The notes: generated by a model not told the origin, from the sequence alone. Positions 23,771-36,287 are shown, counted from the first letter of the stretch. The stretch: 64,000 bases of DNA from Neckera pumila (GCA_963969595.1 OZ018416.1:20600065-20664064); one strand, 5' to 3'. A program made the numbers and translations.

Positions 23771-24660
23771 AGAGCATTGCCACCGCATGCATACAATGTG
23801 GATCGTAAAATTCCAGTTGGAGAGAGCAATCGCGAGACAAATTCAGTGATGTCCTCGCTTCTTACGCTTCACAGCGTGAGGACGCTTCCAACCTCAGCAA
23901 AACCTTATCTCACTTTTATTTCCATCGTTGGATACAATAGTTTGATCACATTAACTGCCCTGCTCCTGTTGCTCCAACACTTTTTTCAACTCGTTCAAAC
24001 TCCGAACCCGTCTCTGGTCTCCAAGCAGAAGCTTCAAACAGATTGTCAGAAGGTTGAATTGTTGCGTGAGCTCTTTGCGTGAATGTAAAAGACCATCAAA
24101 TTGGCATTGTTAGAGCTCTGTAGCGTGACTCCAAAAAACATGAAAGCCTTTGGTGTGGACGTGGTGGAGCCCAAAAGTGGTGCCTTCCCTCAACAGTCGC
24201 GTTTTGCGTGTGTTGTTCTGTCTACAGTGGAGAAGCTCTAAGAGCATCGCCACTGCATGCATGCAATGTGGATTGTGAAATCCTAGTTGGAGAGAGCAAT
24301 CGCGTGACAAATTCAATGACGTCCTCGCTTCTTACAGCATCTTCACAATACAAGCACGCTTCCAACTCTGCCAAAACATTATCTCACTTTTGTTTCCATC
24401 GTTGGAGATAGTAGTTTGGCAACCTTTTTAGCTCGTTAGAACTCCGAACTCGTCTCCGATCTCCAAGTGGAAGCTTCGAACAGGTTGAGCTGTTGCGTGA
24501 GCTCTTCGCATGAACGCAAACGATTGTCAAATTGGTGTTGTCAAGCTCTATAGCGTGATCCAAAAAAACAGAAAAGCCTTTGGTGTGGACACTGTGGAGC
24601 CCAAAAGTGGCGCCTTCCCTCCACAGTCAGTGTGGTTCCGTCTGCGATGGAGAAGCATTA
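23771..24660. repeat. Tandem duplication, about 470-bp unit
   Basis: The unit at 23771-24240 is repeated directly at 24241-24660. Each begins AGAGCATYGCCACYGCATGC and ends near ATGGAGAAGC. The second copy is slightly shorter. Both contain gene-like stretches (GAGAGAGCAATCGCG, CTCGCTTCTTAC) but no shared open frame survives. Confidence 0.8.
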
Positions 24661-24670
24661 AGGACAGGTG

Positions 24671-25271
24671 CAGGGCTTTTTTTTTCATTTTTTAAGAATA
24701 GCCACAGTGGCAATTCAAAATGTTACAATCAGGGCTTTTTTTTTGGCTTTTTGGTGCCAAATTGCACTAGAAAAAAAATCTAGCTAAAAAACACCTAAAA
24801 AAATGCCTAGAAACTTGGATGAAATCGCCAAGAAAATTCACATTTAAAAAAAAACTTGGATGAAAATTGTCAATTTGTGGATGAAAATTAAATTATAGAC
24901 ATGTAATATGCGCTAGTGTGATATTTTCTATCCAACATGTGGATGAATGTTGAAATTTGGAGCACCATTGTAACATTTTGAATCGCCACTGTGGCTATTC
25001 TTAAAAAATGAAAAAAAAAGCCCTAGTTACAATGGTGCTCCAAATTTCAACATTCATCCACATGTTGGATAGAAAATATCACACTAGCGCATATTACATG
25101 TCTATAATTTAATTTTCACCCACAAATTGACAATTTTCATCCAAGTTTTTTTTTAATGTGAATTTTTTTGGCGATTTCATCCAAGTTTCTGGGCATTTTT
25201 TTAGGTGTTTTTTAGCTAGATTTTTTTTTCTAGTGCAATCTGGCACCAAAAAGCCCAAAAAAAGAGCCCTG
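24671..25271. mobile_element. hAT-like foldback element with 8-bp target duplications
   Basis: The element begins CAGGGCTTTT and ends AGCCCTG. The 8 bases before it (GACAGGTG, 24663-24670) and after it (GACAGGTA, 25272-25279) match at 7 of 8, as expected for hAT insertions. Internally there are four segments in the order A-B-A'-B': A (24676-24728) pairs with A' (24970-25024), and B (24731-24973) pairs with B' (25026-25270). A nested copy of the CAGGGCT end sits at 24730. It has no transposase, so it is non-autonomous. Confidence 0.8.
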
Positions 25272-25279
25272 GACAGGTA

Positions 25280-28200
25280 AGAACGTCCCTTTAAAGAGTT
25301 CGAAGCAACCAAGATTCAAGTATGCCGCCAAAAATCCGGTCTCGAATTTCGGATGTCTATTTTAGGGACTACTTAGTCTTGAAAAGTCAACGACTGTATA
25401 AGCTTAATGAATTCGATCCAAGAGACGGATTCTCTAACAGTCTGACAACCCAAAAAAGTTCCTGAAACGGTCCATAGCAACAAAGTGTGTTCGTTGCGCA
25501 AGGGATAACGGGCAGTAACGGTAACAAATGCGAGATCAGTTGGGTGGTACTTTCACCGTTACGTTATGCATAATGAAATCACTTGGTTGTTAATTTTGTT
25601 TTTGAGTTCGTTTGATGCAGTCTCAGTTCATTGCGTGCATGGGGAATGTATGTGGACAAGTGGTTTCCACTATAGTGTACAGTAGCGCCGATGAAGTTGA
25701 TCGTTGTCAGCAATGGCTAGGGCTTTGTAATGAAGGGCACGGGAATGCAGATTGGATGTAGCAAACGGCCAGATAATAAGCCTGTGCTGAAGCATTAGCA
25801 CATTGCAAGCATTAGCATTAGCATTTTGAAAGCTGAAGGATTAGCACACTGAGAACGTTAGAATGTATAGTTGCTGGTTACCGGTAGCTTGTGCATCAGG
25901 TTCCATGACCAGTCAAGATATACAAAATACTCTTTCCGTCACTTGTAAGTAGAGAAACCAATGCGCAGGAGTGGCATTCATTGGGATCTCTCAGACTTGA
26001 GCACTCCAGAGAGATCACTGTGGGTACAAGAGTCTAACTCTGTTGAGATCATATTGTTTTATCATTGCCACTGATGATTTCTTATGGAATCATTCAATGC
26101 GGGAGGTTGGTGTAGGAGTCGGATCTCACATTTCCATCCCAGATCAGTAGATAGACGTTTAGCTAGTCATTCTTACACTCAACTTTCTAACTGAAGGCCA
26201 ACCTCCGTCGTGTATTCGGGTGGATGAGTTGCTGTCCATAACAGAGGTTAGCATTGGAGACGGAAAAAGTTTTGAACGGTTTTTGGAATGAAATGGGAAT
26301 GAAGTGGTTTCAGCATTCGGAGACCAAAGTGTCTGATCATACCACTCAGTTTACGGATGTCCGTCAGTTTATCCAGGAGAGTAGCTTGACCCTGGATGTA
26401 GATGCAGAAATGGAAGCTGTGGCAGACACATTTCGTGGAGTTGAGAATCTGCATGGTGTGTTCCGCTGGGAAGACTCTTCAGGAAATCAGCAGGTGAAGA
26501 CTGATGAGCAGAAACGTCACAAGCATGTTGGGGTATTCTTACTTCCACTTCTCTCGATCACAATGAATATTTTAAGATTGTAGAGAGAATGCAGTCTTCG
26601 GTACCATATGTTTTCTGTGGAATTGGCTGCACCATTTTCTGCAATTCATGTTGTAGAGATGGACTATGTTAAAACAGTATGCATTGTTACATTTAATTAA
26701 GGTCCCGCCCACAAAATTTAGTACCGTCAAATTAGCTAGCTAGAATTAGTTACTCAATGCCCACACTGCCCAAATTGTGTCAGTCGGTGGATTGGTGAAA
26801 ACTCTTACCGACTAACCTTTGCTTGTGATGAATTTACATTTCCTCTAGTCCACCTGATATTGAACGAGTAAACTACTTGTGCCTATACCAATGATTTGAG
26901 ATGCGGAATGTGCTTGTACCAACTAGTTGCAGCAGTGAGCGAACTCCAAAACCTCAATCTCCATTAGTTACCTTTCAAGTGCAGACACATAATAGGTTAG
27001 ATCATTTCCAACTAGCTAATGCCCCAACTCTCGAGTTGGCTAATTGGCGCACTCCTCTGCGTGGTGCGCGCAGGCCTTAATACTGAGATCCTGTTTGTAA
27101 GCTGTCTCTTGTTGTGATGTTTTTTGGTAACGCGGTGCACAATCATGGTTATTCTTCTTGAAAATGCCGATGTCTTGAGTCTTTCGATATTTTATAATTG
27201 AATTGAAATCCAGGATTCCTTTTCCAGCATGATGCTGCACGAAAGTTTTGGCAACTAGAGGGAAGCTTTGCTGAGGTTCTGTTGCTTGATTAGTACACGG
27301 GAATATGAGTACACTGTCTGACTCCTGGTGTTGATATGGACAGAATTCTGCAAATGACCACACTTTTCGAGCAAATCTTGTTCTCCAAGATGCTAGGCCA
27401 GTAAGGATCAACATCAGGAGCGCTGATAACTGGGTGAAGCTGGGCGAGTCACAGCGCACAAGGCTGTTGAGCTACTTGTGGAAAAGACTACCTCAGAAAA
27501 CTATTCCATAGAGCTTATCGAGTTTGCATGAGACTTGGGCAATGCAAACAGCACCCTTCAAACACAATAGATGGGAATTGAAGCCTTGTAACCGGTTCTT
27601 TATCTTAAAGATCTAGTCCTGTAACCGGTTCAAATCTTAAAGATCGAAGGCTTGTAAATCAAAACGTGTGGGGAAGACGTGGGGGTACGACTCGAAACCA
27701 TTAGTCTTTCCATCTGCATCTTGCCATGTAGGGTTTAGGGTTGAAAATTTTGTACCCAACAGTGTATTATCAATAGCTAAGTGGACAGGTGGAGGACCCA
27801 ATGTGATGAGCACGGTGCATGAAAGAAAGGTAGTGGGCATGAAGGCTATTGAATGGTGTAAATCTAACAATCATGGATATGTAAAAGGGTGTATTGGTAC
27901 ATTGAATCGTTGATCAAGAACAGTACTATACAACATAAGAGTCTTGAAAGACGTTGCAAACACCTTAGGCCCAACGTTTACCTCTGCAACAACAAAACGG
28001 CTAAAAGTGTTCGATGGATGACCAAAAACTCTTCTATGTGAGATAGAAATGTAGGTGTTCATCCATGAAATTTTGTGTAAAGAGGTGAGGTCTTGCACAA
28101 TAGTTTGACTTCCAAGTCGTGTTCTTCGGTTTTATTAAGCAATTGATTTACGTACATGATATTTAAAAGGATGATTTTCATGGTGAAGAATTCGGTATTG

Positions 28201-29320
28201 CAAGGTTAACCTTTAGATGTCTAACATATTTTTCTCATTTTTGAGTTATGTTGGAGAGAATTTTTGAATTTATATATGCTATCCTAAAACCAACTCCCTT
28301 GCGCACTTCTTAAATAAGTGTGGATTTCAATCAAATTTGTTACTCTGACTCTGACATGATAATGTGCAAATTGTTGCATGGCCACCAAACAAGTGTGTTA
28401 TTGTACTGATCATTGGAGTTTTGAAGGTATACCTTAACCTCTAATAGAGGCCAATAGGAGGGTGGATATAGATCTAGAGCTTTATATGCAAAATCAATTA
28501 TGGCAAGTGAAAAATTCAATTACGAAATAACCTTTACATCCCAATATGGACTGATTCAAAACTTTGCACAAAAATCATGAAGAAACAACTAATTGAGCTA
28601 ATCATTATACGGAAGAATGAAAAAATATTAAAAATTCAACAAATTTGAATTTACTTCATCCATTTTGCATAGTTCCAACAATTAACTTATAAAAACGATT
28701 ATTGTCAACAGAGGATTGCAAGTTCTTTTAGGAACTAAAGTAATCCATTTCCATGCTTTACATTTTACCTTTCATTTTCATTGTGAAGAAATAAAATTCA
28801 AGCGAAACCAAACTCTACAATTAAAATCCCAACTCAACACTAATTATTGGCAACAGGGATCAATTTTATCTTAATTCTACTATTAGCACTCTAAAAATTT
28901 ATGATTTATTAATATATTGTCCAAAAAATGTATGCTAAGAAATTTTGGAATTCGCAAATAATACTAAAAAAAACTTAGATTATTTAACTCCAAAGTGCTC
29001 AACTGTCCATTAGTTGGATGCCAAATGTTATAAAAAGTTCTTTACATCCAATTAATATAATTTTTCATTGAAGAAACTTAAGAAAATAATGTAATATGTT
29101 AATGGAAAGGAATTACATAAGGTAGAACCCCCTATTACCAACCATTGCCCTATCGTCATTCAATAGGGTTTCCTAAATGCAAGAGAGGCTACCAACCATT
29201 AAGTCTTGGTTTCCAACTATCGATTCCACCATTCTTGTCTCAACACATGTGCTTGGTTTGGAGTGCCAAAGTGAACAAGAAGTAGTCTCTTAAATGATCG
29301 GAATTGAAAGACTCTATACA
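25280..29320. other. Gene-poor region with possible decayed coding pieces
   Basis: From 25300 to 27900 the composition is more even and short protein-like frames appear (26254-26583 plus; 27040-27459 minus; 27668-27913 plus), but each is interrupted nearby and none has a recognisable motif. These may be old gene remnants. From 28100 to 29300 the sequence is AT-rich and I see nothing in it. Confidence 0.35.
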
Positions 29321-29617
29321 CATAAGAGGTTTTTTCAGCGTTGTGAGAGACCGTTTCAGGGCCGTTCCCATGATCTGATCCCAATGCAGTCAGGCTATGT
29401 CAGCTGGTCTGAATTTTCAAATTTCAAAAAAAAAAAAAACTTTTTTTTTTTTTTTTTTTTTTTTCAGAAAACGAAAAGTTGATGGAAAATAAATAAATAA
29501 ATAAATAAATTCGGAAATGACGTGGGAGTCGCTCGACCAAATCAGCGCAACGTTCCCTCCGCGTTCCCGCGGCCTGAGAACTCGCAGTCTCTCACAACGC
29601 TGAAAAACCCTCTTATG
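29321..29617. mobile_element. MITE, copy 2 (CATAAGAGG terminal repeats)
   Basis: A 297-bp element with the same terminal repeat as 13391-13669. The inverted match extends about 32 bp (CAGCGTTGTGAGAGAC) with one mismatch. The centre is A- and T-runs. No certain target duplication. Confidence 0.8.
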
Positions 29618-30128
29618 TTGGACCTAAGTCAAGGCCAACTTTTGACTTTAAAAATTCATAGTAATTTCAATTCAAGCGATAAAATCACCAAATTTTTTGC
29701 AATCCCCGTCTTTTTTTATAGATGCACCTCTAAAAACATTTGTTTTGCCTTACACTACTCCATATCATGTTGGAATTGCTTATTTGGTCGGTTATGGGTG
29801 ATTCTACCTTGTATATTTGGAAGGGTTTTCAAAAATTTATTTCATTACAAATTTTCAAAAGTAATCTTAGTTTGAGCACGTACTAACAGGATCTATTTTA
29901 GGTGCTGCTACCGAGCGGCATTGGGATTACATCCGGAAACCACTACACTAATGATGGTATTTAGTGTTGGCAACAGTACCGTCGACACGAAGACTCCATG
30001 TGTCGGTAGGCACTCTGCTGCGCTCCGTCCAGCACAAGAATCACTCAGATTGAGCAGCAATTCACTGGCGCCTTCACGACCCAGGCCACCAAATCTTCGC
30101 AATTTCCACAATTGCGAGCGGTTTTTTC

Positions 30129-30360
30129 ATTTTCGTCACACATCAAAATCCCGCAACAGGAGAATCCGCCCAAGAATTTCTGTATGTGAGGTTGGATTTT
30201 GATCGGACAAGAAGACACTGGTGAGCAGTTTGCGTGGTGAGTTTTAGGGATTCGCTCGAGCTATCGGGGATTAAATTTCCGTCAGGCATCAAAATCCCAC
30301 AACCGGAGAATCGCCCGCAAGTTTCTCAAATTTCTGTATGTGAGGGTTGGATTTCGATCA
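30129..30360 (+). repeat. Duplicated segment in the presumed 5' leader
   Basis: A stretch of about 75 bp (CATCAAAATCCC, GGAGAATC, TTTCTGTATGTGAGG, TTGGATTTYGATC) occurs at 30145-30205 and again at 30288-30360, just upstream of the kinase start codon at 30416. It probably lies in the 5' untranslated region or core promoter. Confidence 0.75.
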
Positions 30361-30415
30361 CTCAAAGACAGTGTTGCGCAATTCAGGTTTTTAGGGTTCC
30401 TGGGAACCCCTCGAG

Positions 30416-30925
30416 ATGGCAGAATCGAAGGGTCAAGTCCTGGCGAAAGTCCTCTGGGCCGTCCACAACGACGACGTCGACGCCTTACAGAAGCTCTGGA
30501 AGAAAACCGACGGCCCTGCCCTTCTCAACGCCGCGGACTACGACAAACGCACTCCCCTTCACGTTGCCGCCTCCAACAATAGCATCATGGCTGCGCAACT
30601 CCTCCTCCGCGCGGGGGCATTCGTGGATCCCCTGGACCGGTGGAACCACACCCCGCTGTCAAATGCGGAGAAGCTAGGGTTCAAGCCCATGGTGAAGCTG
30701 CTGAAGCGGTATGGTGCGCAACCGGCGGTGGAGCAGGGGTGGGAGAATGAGCACAGGGGACTGGTGGCGCCGCCGCACAGCTGGGACTGGTTGATTGTAG
30801 ATCCGAGTGAGATTAGCTTCGAGAATTCGAAGCTCATTGGGAAAGGCTCGTTTGGGGAGATTCGGCAGGCGAAGTGGAGGGGGACGACGGTGGCGGTGAA
30901 GACCATTCGGCCGTCGCTTTCCCAG
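30416..30925 (+). CDS. Ankyrin-repeat Raf-like protein kinase, exon 1
   Basis: Starts MAESKGQVLAKVLWAVHNDD and runs 170 codons to a clean donor (CCCAG|GTATTT). Residues about 16-105 hold ankyrin repeats (DYDKRTPLHVAASNN, then DRWNHTPLSNAEKLG). The kinase domain begins with the Gly loop GKGSFGE at 142-148 and the ATP-binding lysine in TVAVKTI (Lys162). The architecture matches plant integrin-linked-kinase-like (group C Raf-type MAPKKK) kinases such as VIK/ILK1: serine/threonine phosphorylation in membrane-proximal signalling, with the ankyrin part binding partners. The exon is in frame with 32283. The start is the first ATG after a leader with stops. GC-rich codon use stands out from the flanks. 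Confidence 0.88.
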
Positions 30926-32282
30926 GTATTTCTGTTCCTTCTTACTGTGAAAATCGTCGAAAACATCTGCAATTGCTGGTTGAACTGTTGCAAACAGTCA
31001 GTCGGCACAATTGGTGTGTGTTTGGTTTAGGGTCAGGGGAGATTGTGGTTTTACCATAGAAAGCCTCAAAATTGCTGTCCGAACAATGGCTGTCCGAGCT
31101 GTGGCTGCCCGAACATTCGCAATTGCTGTTCGATCTATTCCTAAACCTTTTCACTTTGGTGATTCACTATGTTGTGGACTTGTTATTGACTGCACACCGC
31201 AAGTTTCGAATGGCTTAGCAATTCGAAATGTGTTCAGTGATTGGACACTTTATGTAATGAGTCTTCAACCTTTACACAAAAAAAATGGTTCAAGAATCAT
31301 GTAATTATGAAGCATTTAGTGATGAACGTCCAATATTCGACCTTCTCTCTCCAGGGTATGTCTGTTTTGTACCATGAAAAGCCTCGAAATGACTGTCTGA
31401 ACATTCGCAATTGCTGTTCGAAGTATTCCTAACCCTTGTCACGTTGGTGATTCACTGTGTTGTGTGCTTGCCATTGAACGCACTCGAATGGCTTAGCAAT
31501 TCGAAATGTGTTCAACGATTGGATCTTTAACTTATACACAAGAAAAATAGTTCAAATGTAATTTATGATTCATTTAGTGATGAACGTCTTATTTTTTATG
31601 AGAGCAAGTGCTTCGCTTTCACCGATTAAATTATTCACACTCGACTGGAGAGTGCAAGTTGGTAAGGACGTTTCTTGCAAAGAGTCGTTGTGCACACTTG
31701 GAGTGTGTTTGGTTTAGGTTTAGGGAAGCGTGTGGCAAATGGCATGTCTACCCTGGACATGCATGTGCTATTGTTTTCTGAAGGTATCGCATGAGTTTAT
31801 CCTTCACTTATGCTTCATCGTACTTTTTGATTTTATTTCTGTTATGTTCGCTAGTCATATAAGTTATTCATTGTAAAACCAAGCTACAAGATGTAGATTG
31901 GAGTATGTTTGTAAAATTCTGTGTTGTGTAAGTGATCATCACTCTACTCAAACTTCATGTAAAAGGTTAAAAAGCACAGTACTCAAAGGTCTTTTAGGGG
32001 TTAAATGGCGATAGAATTGGTAGGGTTTAAATGTCTCTAGGTTTTCTAGAACACCTCTTTGGGGGTTTCTACCAGTGCACGTGTTCAAGTGTTACTTTCT
32101 TATTTTTGCAATGTGGATGGATCTCTTGGAAGAGGTGATGTTATGTATGCAGTTGTCGTTACTTTTTTTTTCTTTTATATCCAAGGTGTTTTTGACAGCT
32201 CTTTCCCTGTTGGTGAATGGGAGTGAAGCTGTATGCAGGATTTTAAAGTGGTACTGTGTTGCCGTGTGTGAATGATCCCAAG
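30926..32282 (+). other. Intron of the kinase gene, with internal duplication
   Basis: GT at 30926-30927 and AG at 32281-32282 (ATCCCAAG|AATCGG). Joining there gives PSLSQ|NREVVKDF, equal in length to the same region of plant homologues. The acceptor lacks a strong pyrimidine tract, so a nearby site is possible. A segment of about 300 bp at 31045-31340 recurs at 31365-31595 (shared CATTCGCAATTGCTGTTCGA and CAATTCGAAATGTGTTCA). Confidence 0.65.
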
Positions 32283-33029
32283 AATCGGGAGGTCGTGAAG
32301 GACTTCATTAATGAGGTGGAGTTGCTGGTGCTGCTCCGGCACCCGAACATCGTGCAATTCCTGGCGGCCGTCATCACCCAGTCTCCTCTCATGCTGCTGA
32401 CCGAGTATCTCCCGGGTGGGGACTTGCATGCATTAATTCAGAAAGGTCCCGTCCCTTGCGATTTGGCCGTGACTTTTGCTCTGGATATGGCTCGAGGGAT
32501 GGCTTACCTTCACGGAGGACCAACTGTTATAGTCCACCGTGACTTGAAGCCTCGCAATCTGATCATTGACGAAGCCCATGAACTCAAGGTGGGAGACTTC
32601 GGATTGAGCAAGCTCCTCAAAGTGAAGAACCTGCATGAGACTTACAAGCTGACAGGGGAAACGGGGAGCTACCGCTACATGGCCCCGGAGGTCTTTCTCC
32701 ATGAGCAGTACAATACCAAAGTGGATGTGTTTTCCTTCGCTATGATATTGTATGAAATGTTTGAAGGTGCTGCACCGTTCTCTTCTGAGGACGCGTATGT
32801 GGCTGCGAGCTTGGTGGCGAAGGAGAATAAACGGCCTGAGTTTGGCCTCAAGACTCATTACCCGGATGGCATGCAAGAGCTGATCACCAGGTGCTGGACG
32901 GAGTTTGCAGTGAAACGACCTGACTTTGAGACGATCATTGAGGAGCTTCAACAAATTCAAGAGAAAACGGTGAAGCAAGATCGGCATTATTTTCGGCACC
33001 TCTTGCAACGCATTCATCGTCGCATCTAG
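32283..33029 (+). CDS. Ankyrin-repeat Raf-like protein kinase, exon 2 (catalytic core)
   Basis: Encodes 248 residues and stops with TAG at 33027-33029, giving 418 residues in total, close to the plant family's roughly 440. Motifs in order: EVELLVLLRHPNIVQFLAAV (helix C Glu and the following strands), the catalytic loop HRDLKPRN (His255-Asn262; Asp257 and Lys259 present), DFGLSK (Asp275), GSYRYMAPE, and the VDVFSFAMILYEM helix F region, ending in a Trp-x-x-x-x-x-x-RP block (CWTEFAVKRP). Unlike some plant ILK-like members, all catalytic residues are present, so it should be active. No second copy is seen in the window. The following AT island starts only about 10-20 bases after the stop, so the 3' untranslated region must lie in it. 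Confidence 0.9.
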   Translation, partial: NREVVKDFINEVELLVLLRHPNIVQFLAAVITQSPLMLLTEYLPGGDLHALIQKGPVPCDLAVTFALDMARGMAYLHGGPTVIVHRDLKPRNLIIDEAHELKVGDFGLSKLLKVKNLHETYKLTGETGSYRYMAPEVFLHEQYNTKVDVFSFAMILYEMFEGAAPFSSEDAYVAASLVAKENKRPEFGLKTHYPDGMQELITRCWTEFAVKRPDFETIIEELQQIQEKTVKQDRHYFRHLLQRIHRRI

Positions 33030-33035
33030 TGTATA

Positions 33036-33515
33036 TGTTACACTAGATAAACATTATATCATAGTAACACATGATATAATAATGTTATCATATACATATA
33101 ACATATATATCACATATAAAAAATTACATAATATATATATATTATCACATAATATTACATATATATAAATACATATATACATATACATATTAATATGTAT
33201 TACAATACATATATAATATATATATTAATACATATATATATAATATATTAACGTAATATTATTTATATAATTAATATATAATTATATAATATAATGTACA
33301 TATATATATGTATAATATTATATAATATTGTACATTAATATATAATATATTTAACGTAAAATATACGTTTAATGTAAATACATTAAATGTATATATCTAT
33401 TTTACATATATTATATGTTATATAAATATGATATAACATATATATTATATATTATTGATATATTGATTATTATTTAATACATATATATTTATATATATAT
33501 TTTTAATATATTTTA

Positions 33516-33553
<38 letters not shown>

Positions 33554-34365
33554 GATACATATTTATATATAATATTATATATAATATGTTATTAATTAAC
33601 ATATATATGTAAATATATAATACATATGTTAATAATTTATATGTTATGTTATAACATATAGTTATTATATAACATATGTGTAAATATTATAACATATGTG
33701 TTTATAGTATAGTATATGTTATATGTTATATGTTTTATGTAGTATAACTACATATATACATATTGTATATGTATATTATCATAACATATTATTAATATTA
33801 TAGTTATAAGTTATAATAATATAGTTATTATATGTAATATTAGTTATATGTGATAACATATATGTGCATATATAATAATATGTTATAGTTATAATATAAC
33901 ATAACAGTGTATATTATGTGTTATTATAACTTATTATAGTGTTAATATAATTCACATGTTATATAGTTACATATATAACACAGTTAGTATTTACGTTGTA
34001 TATTATATTAATCATATATTAATATAATGTATCATTTATATTACATGTGTTAATATAATGTGTTATAATGTTAGTGTTATTATATTTATTTATATTAATG
34101 TATTAATATATAAAATATTAATAGTGTGATATATAAATTTATTATATTATCATAATAATTAAATTATATTTATATTATTAAATTATTTATATATTAATAT
34201 TATTTATTATTTCTATAAATTATTAATATATATTATTATTTATGTTATTTATGTTTATATAACATATTATATTGTTATTTATATTTAATATTGTAAATTA
34301 TATTTTTTATTAATATATTGTTTTAGTAATGTTATTAGTAACTATTTATTAGTCTAATAAATAGT
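33036..34365. repeat. AT island directly after the kinase gene
   Basis: About 1.3 kb of nearly pure A/T words with an (AT)n run at about 33519-33550. Any 3' untranslated region and poly(A) site of the kinase would have to lie inside it. Confidence 0.9.
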
Positions 34366-34367
34366 TG

Positions 34368-35760
34368 TTATTTGGGAGTTTTTGCTCCAGGCAATGTGTT
34401 TAGCGCTTCGGCAATCTTCTTGGGATCTCCACTTCTTCTAGCAGCTCTCAACCTTAGCTCCCCCTTTGACGGCCCTGATCCCGATGCGTATCCTCTCAGG
34501 TATGCATGGTAGTTTGTCATTTGCATCCAAGCACGAATACTGTCATCACAGGTAGCGTCAAACAAGTTGTTTCCTCGCTTTCCGGACATCTGTAGCCACT
34601 TGTTATGCACCGTTTCGGATAAATTGCACGATGGCAAGTCCACCATCTCTTCCAAATTCAATTTCTAGAAAATCCAAACAAGATGGTCAAATACTTTGTA
34701 AATAGTAATTGACATTCAGAACTATAGAAACATGAAACTTCTTAAATATTTCTATGCACTACTGTAGTAGTTTCATAAGGCAAGGGACTCATATTGACAG
34801 TATATGTAGGAATATATTCCTGCTGAAATAACAAAGTGTACTCCGCCCATCTTATTTCCCTTTAAAAGAACAAACGATAACATTTTGTATTACTGAAATC
34901 GATTTTTGTATTTCCAAGGAGACAAATCAGGGGGTCCTGATGACACATCAAATACATCCGTCGGATCCGACGAATGCTATAGTAGTGTTTGCAGGACCCC
35001 TTGTTTAGGGTATCATGGAAGAAAAAAGTACCACCATTTTAATAGAATGAAAACAATCAAATCAAATTCTATCAAGTACGTGCAACATACTATGACAGGG
35101 TGAGCCTTAGAAATGAAAACACTTCTACAAGTTCAAGTTAAAAGTTCACTCACCATGTCCATGAAGCCTCCCCATTGACGGTAGCGGAAATGCCAAAATG
35201 CCAGCCAGTGATCTAGGTGATGAAGAGCTTCTTTGTTGGCAGCTCCAGACGACAACCACCAAGACCGTATTGCAAGGTAACGGACCTCGGATTGGCCAAT
35301 ATTCTTTGAATCCTTGTATTGTTTGCACAATATAATGTGTTGCTGTTGGAATGCTTCCTTGATGTACTTTTGCGTATGTTTGTGAAGAGAGGTACTCCAG
35401 TGCAACAAACATGAGCTGTGTCACCTGTGTGCACTTAGAAACATTGCTGGCAATTTTAACTACAACGTCAATTCGTTAAATTGGCGATACTCCATTACTT
35501 TGGCGCGGTTCAGGACGCATGTCCTAATAACAAAATCTATACCTGCCCTAGTTTGTGGCCTGAAATTAGACCTTTGTGAAGATATATGTCACAAATTTGG
35601 GCTTGTCGAATATCGGCAATACATTTAAGGAAATTGACATTCTACTGTGAGTCATGATCGTCCATCAGCTTGAGAAGTGATCGAGTCTCAGTTAAGTAGA
35701 GCACGCATGACTGTCCAGGTATCTCCATGTGGTGAAATGATCCCTTGGTAAACAGAATCA
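34368..35760 (-). pseudogene. Degraded multi-exon gene of a TE-like family
   Basis: Three protein-like pieces on the minus strand. The first (about 35755-35543) reads EIPGQSCVLYLTETRSLLKL and later IADIRQAQICDIYLHKGLIS, ends in a GT donor after GHKLGQ, and has an in-frame TAG at 35643-35645. The second (about 35408-35153) ends WLAFWHFRYRQWGGFMDM before a GTGAGT donor. The third (34664-34368, after TTTTCTAG) reads NLEEMVDLPSCNLSETVHNK and WLQMSGKRGNNLFDA, ending KTPK-stop. The W-GGF...P-C-N-L-x-E-x-V-H-x-x-W pattern is one I associate with repeated, transposon-like proteins of seed-free plants, but I cannot name the family. With the in-frame stop I call it a pseudogene. It might be a transcript with other splice choices. 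Confidence 0.45.
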
Positions 35761-35764
35761 ACCT

Positions 35765-36285
35765 GGGTGATTGAAATGTCAGAATGTGGACGGTCCTCCG
35801 CAAGGTCAAGCTAGGTTAATAATGGAATTCATAAGAATCGAAAGCACATACACTTGAAGTAACCATAGCTAGATATTGGTGGAGGTAATGAACAGACTAC
35901 CTAAAGGATCAAAATTCACTCCTGTCCGGATCCTCATATGCCGGAGTAAACTACATTTACTCACCGGGTTTACAATTACGTACGGCCTATAATCCTGGTT
36001 AAACATCTGTCACGTACGTAAGAAGAAGTTTATGTAAACGTACTTGGAACTTGAATCATAATCATCTCCCTCTTTCTCTGTATGTGACCCCACCGGCTGA
36101 GTAGCCCAACAGGCACGTACTGCGTACAGAACATCACCAACATAATATATATATATATATATATATATACCGATCTTGTCATGGAAGTGGCGTAAACTGT
36201 AAAGCTCCATATCTAAGAATTCATGCAACAAGGCTACCTCAGCCTTCTCTTTCCTGAAATCTTCGTAAACCTTCATCGCTTGAAC
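35765..36285. other. Non-coding or unresolved
   Basis: Includes an (AT)n run at about 36144-36168 and a short protein-like stretch on the minus strand (36276-36170, YEDFRKEKAEVALLHEFLDM) that may be a further exon of the membrane-protein-like region to its right. Confidence 0.3.
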
Positions 36286-36287
36286 TT

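Noticed and set aside
26254..26583. Plus-strand frame with balanced composition (FRGVENLHGVFRWEDSSG)
   Set aside because: Interesting but short, with no splice-supported neighbours and no recognised motif. Kept only as a possible remnant.
27040..27459. Minus-strand frame of 139 residues
   Set aside because: No motif. Other frames in the same stretch look equally gene-like, so no strand can be chosen.
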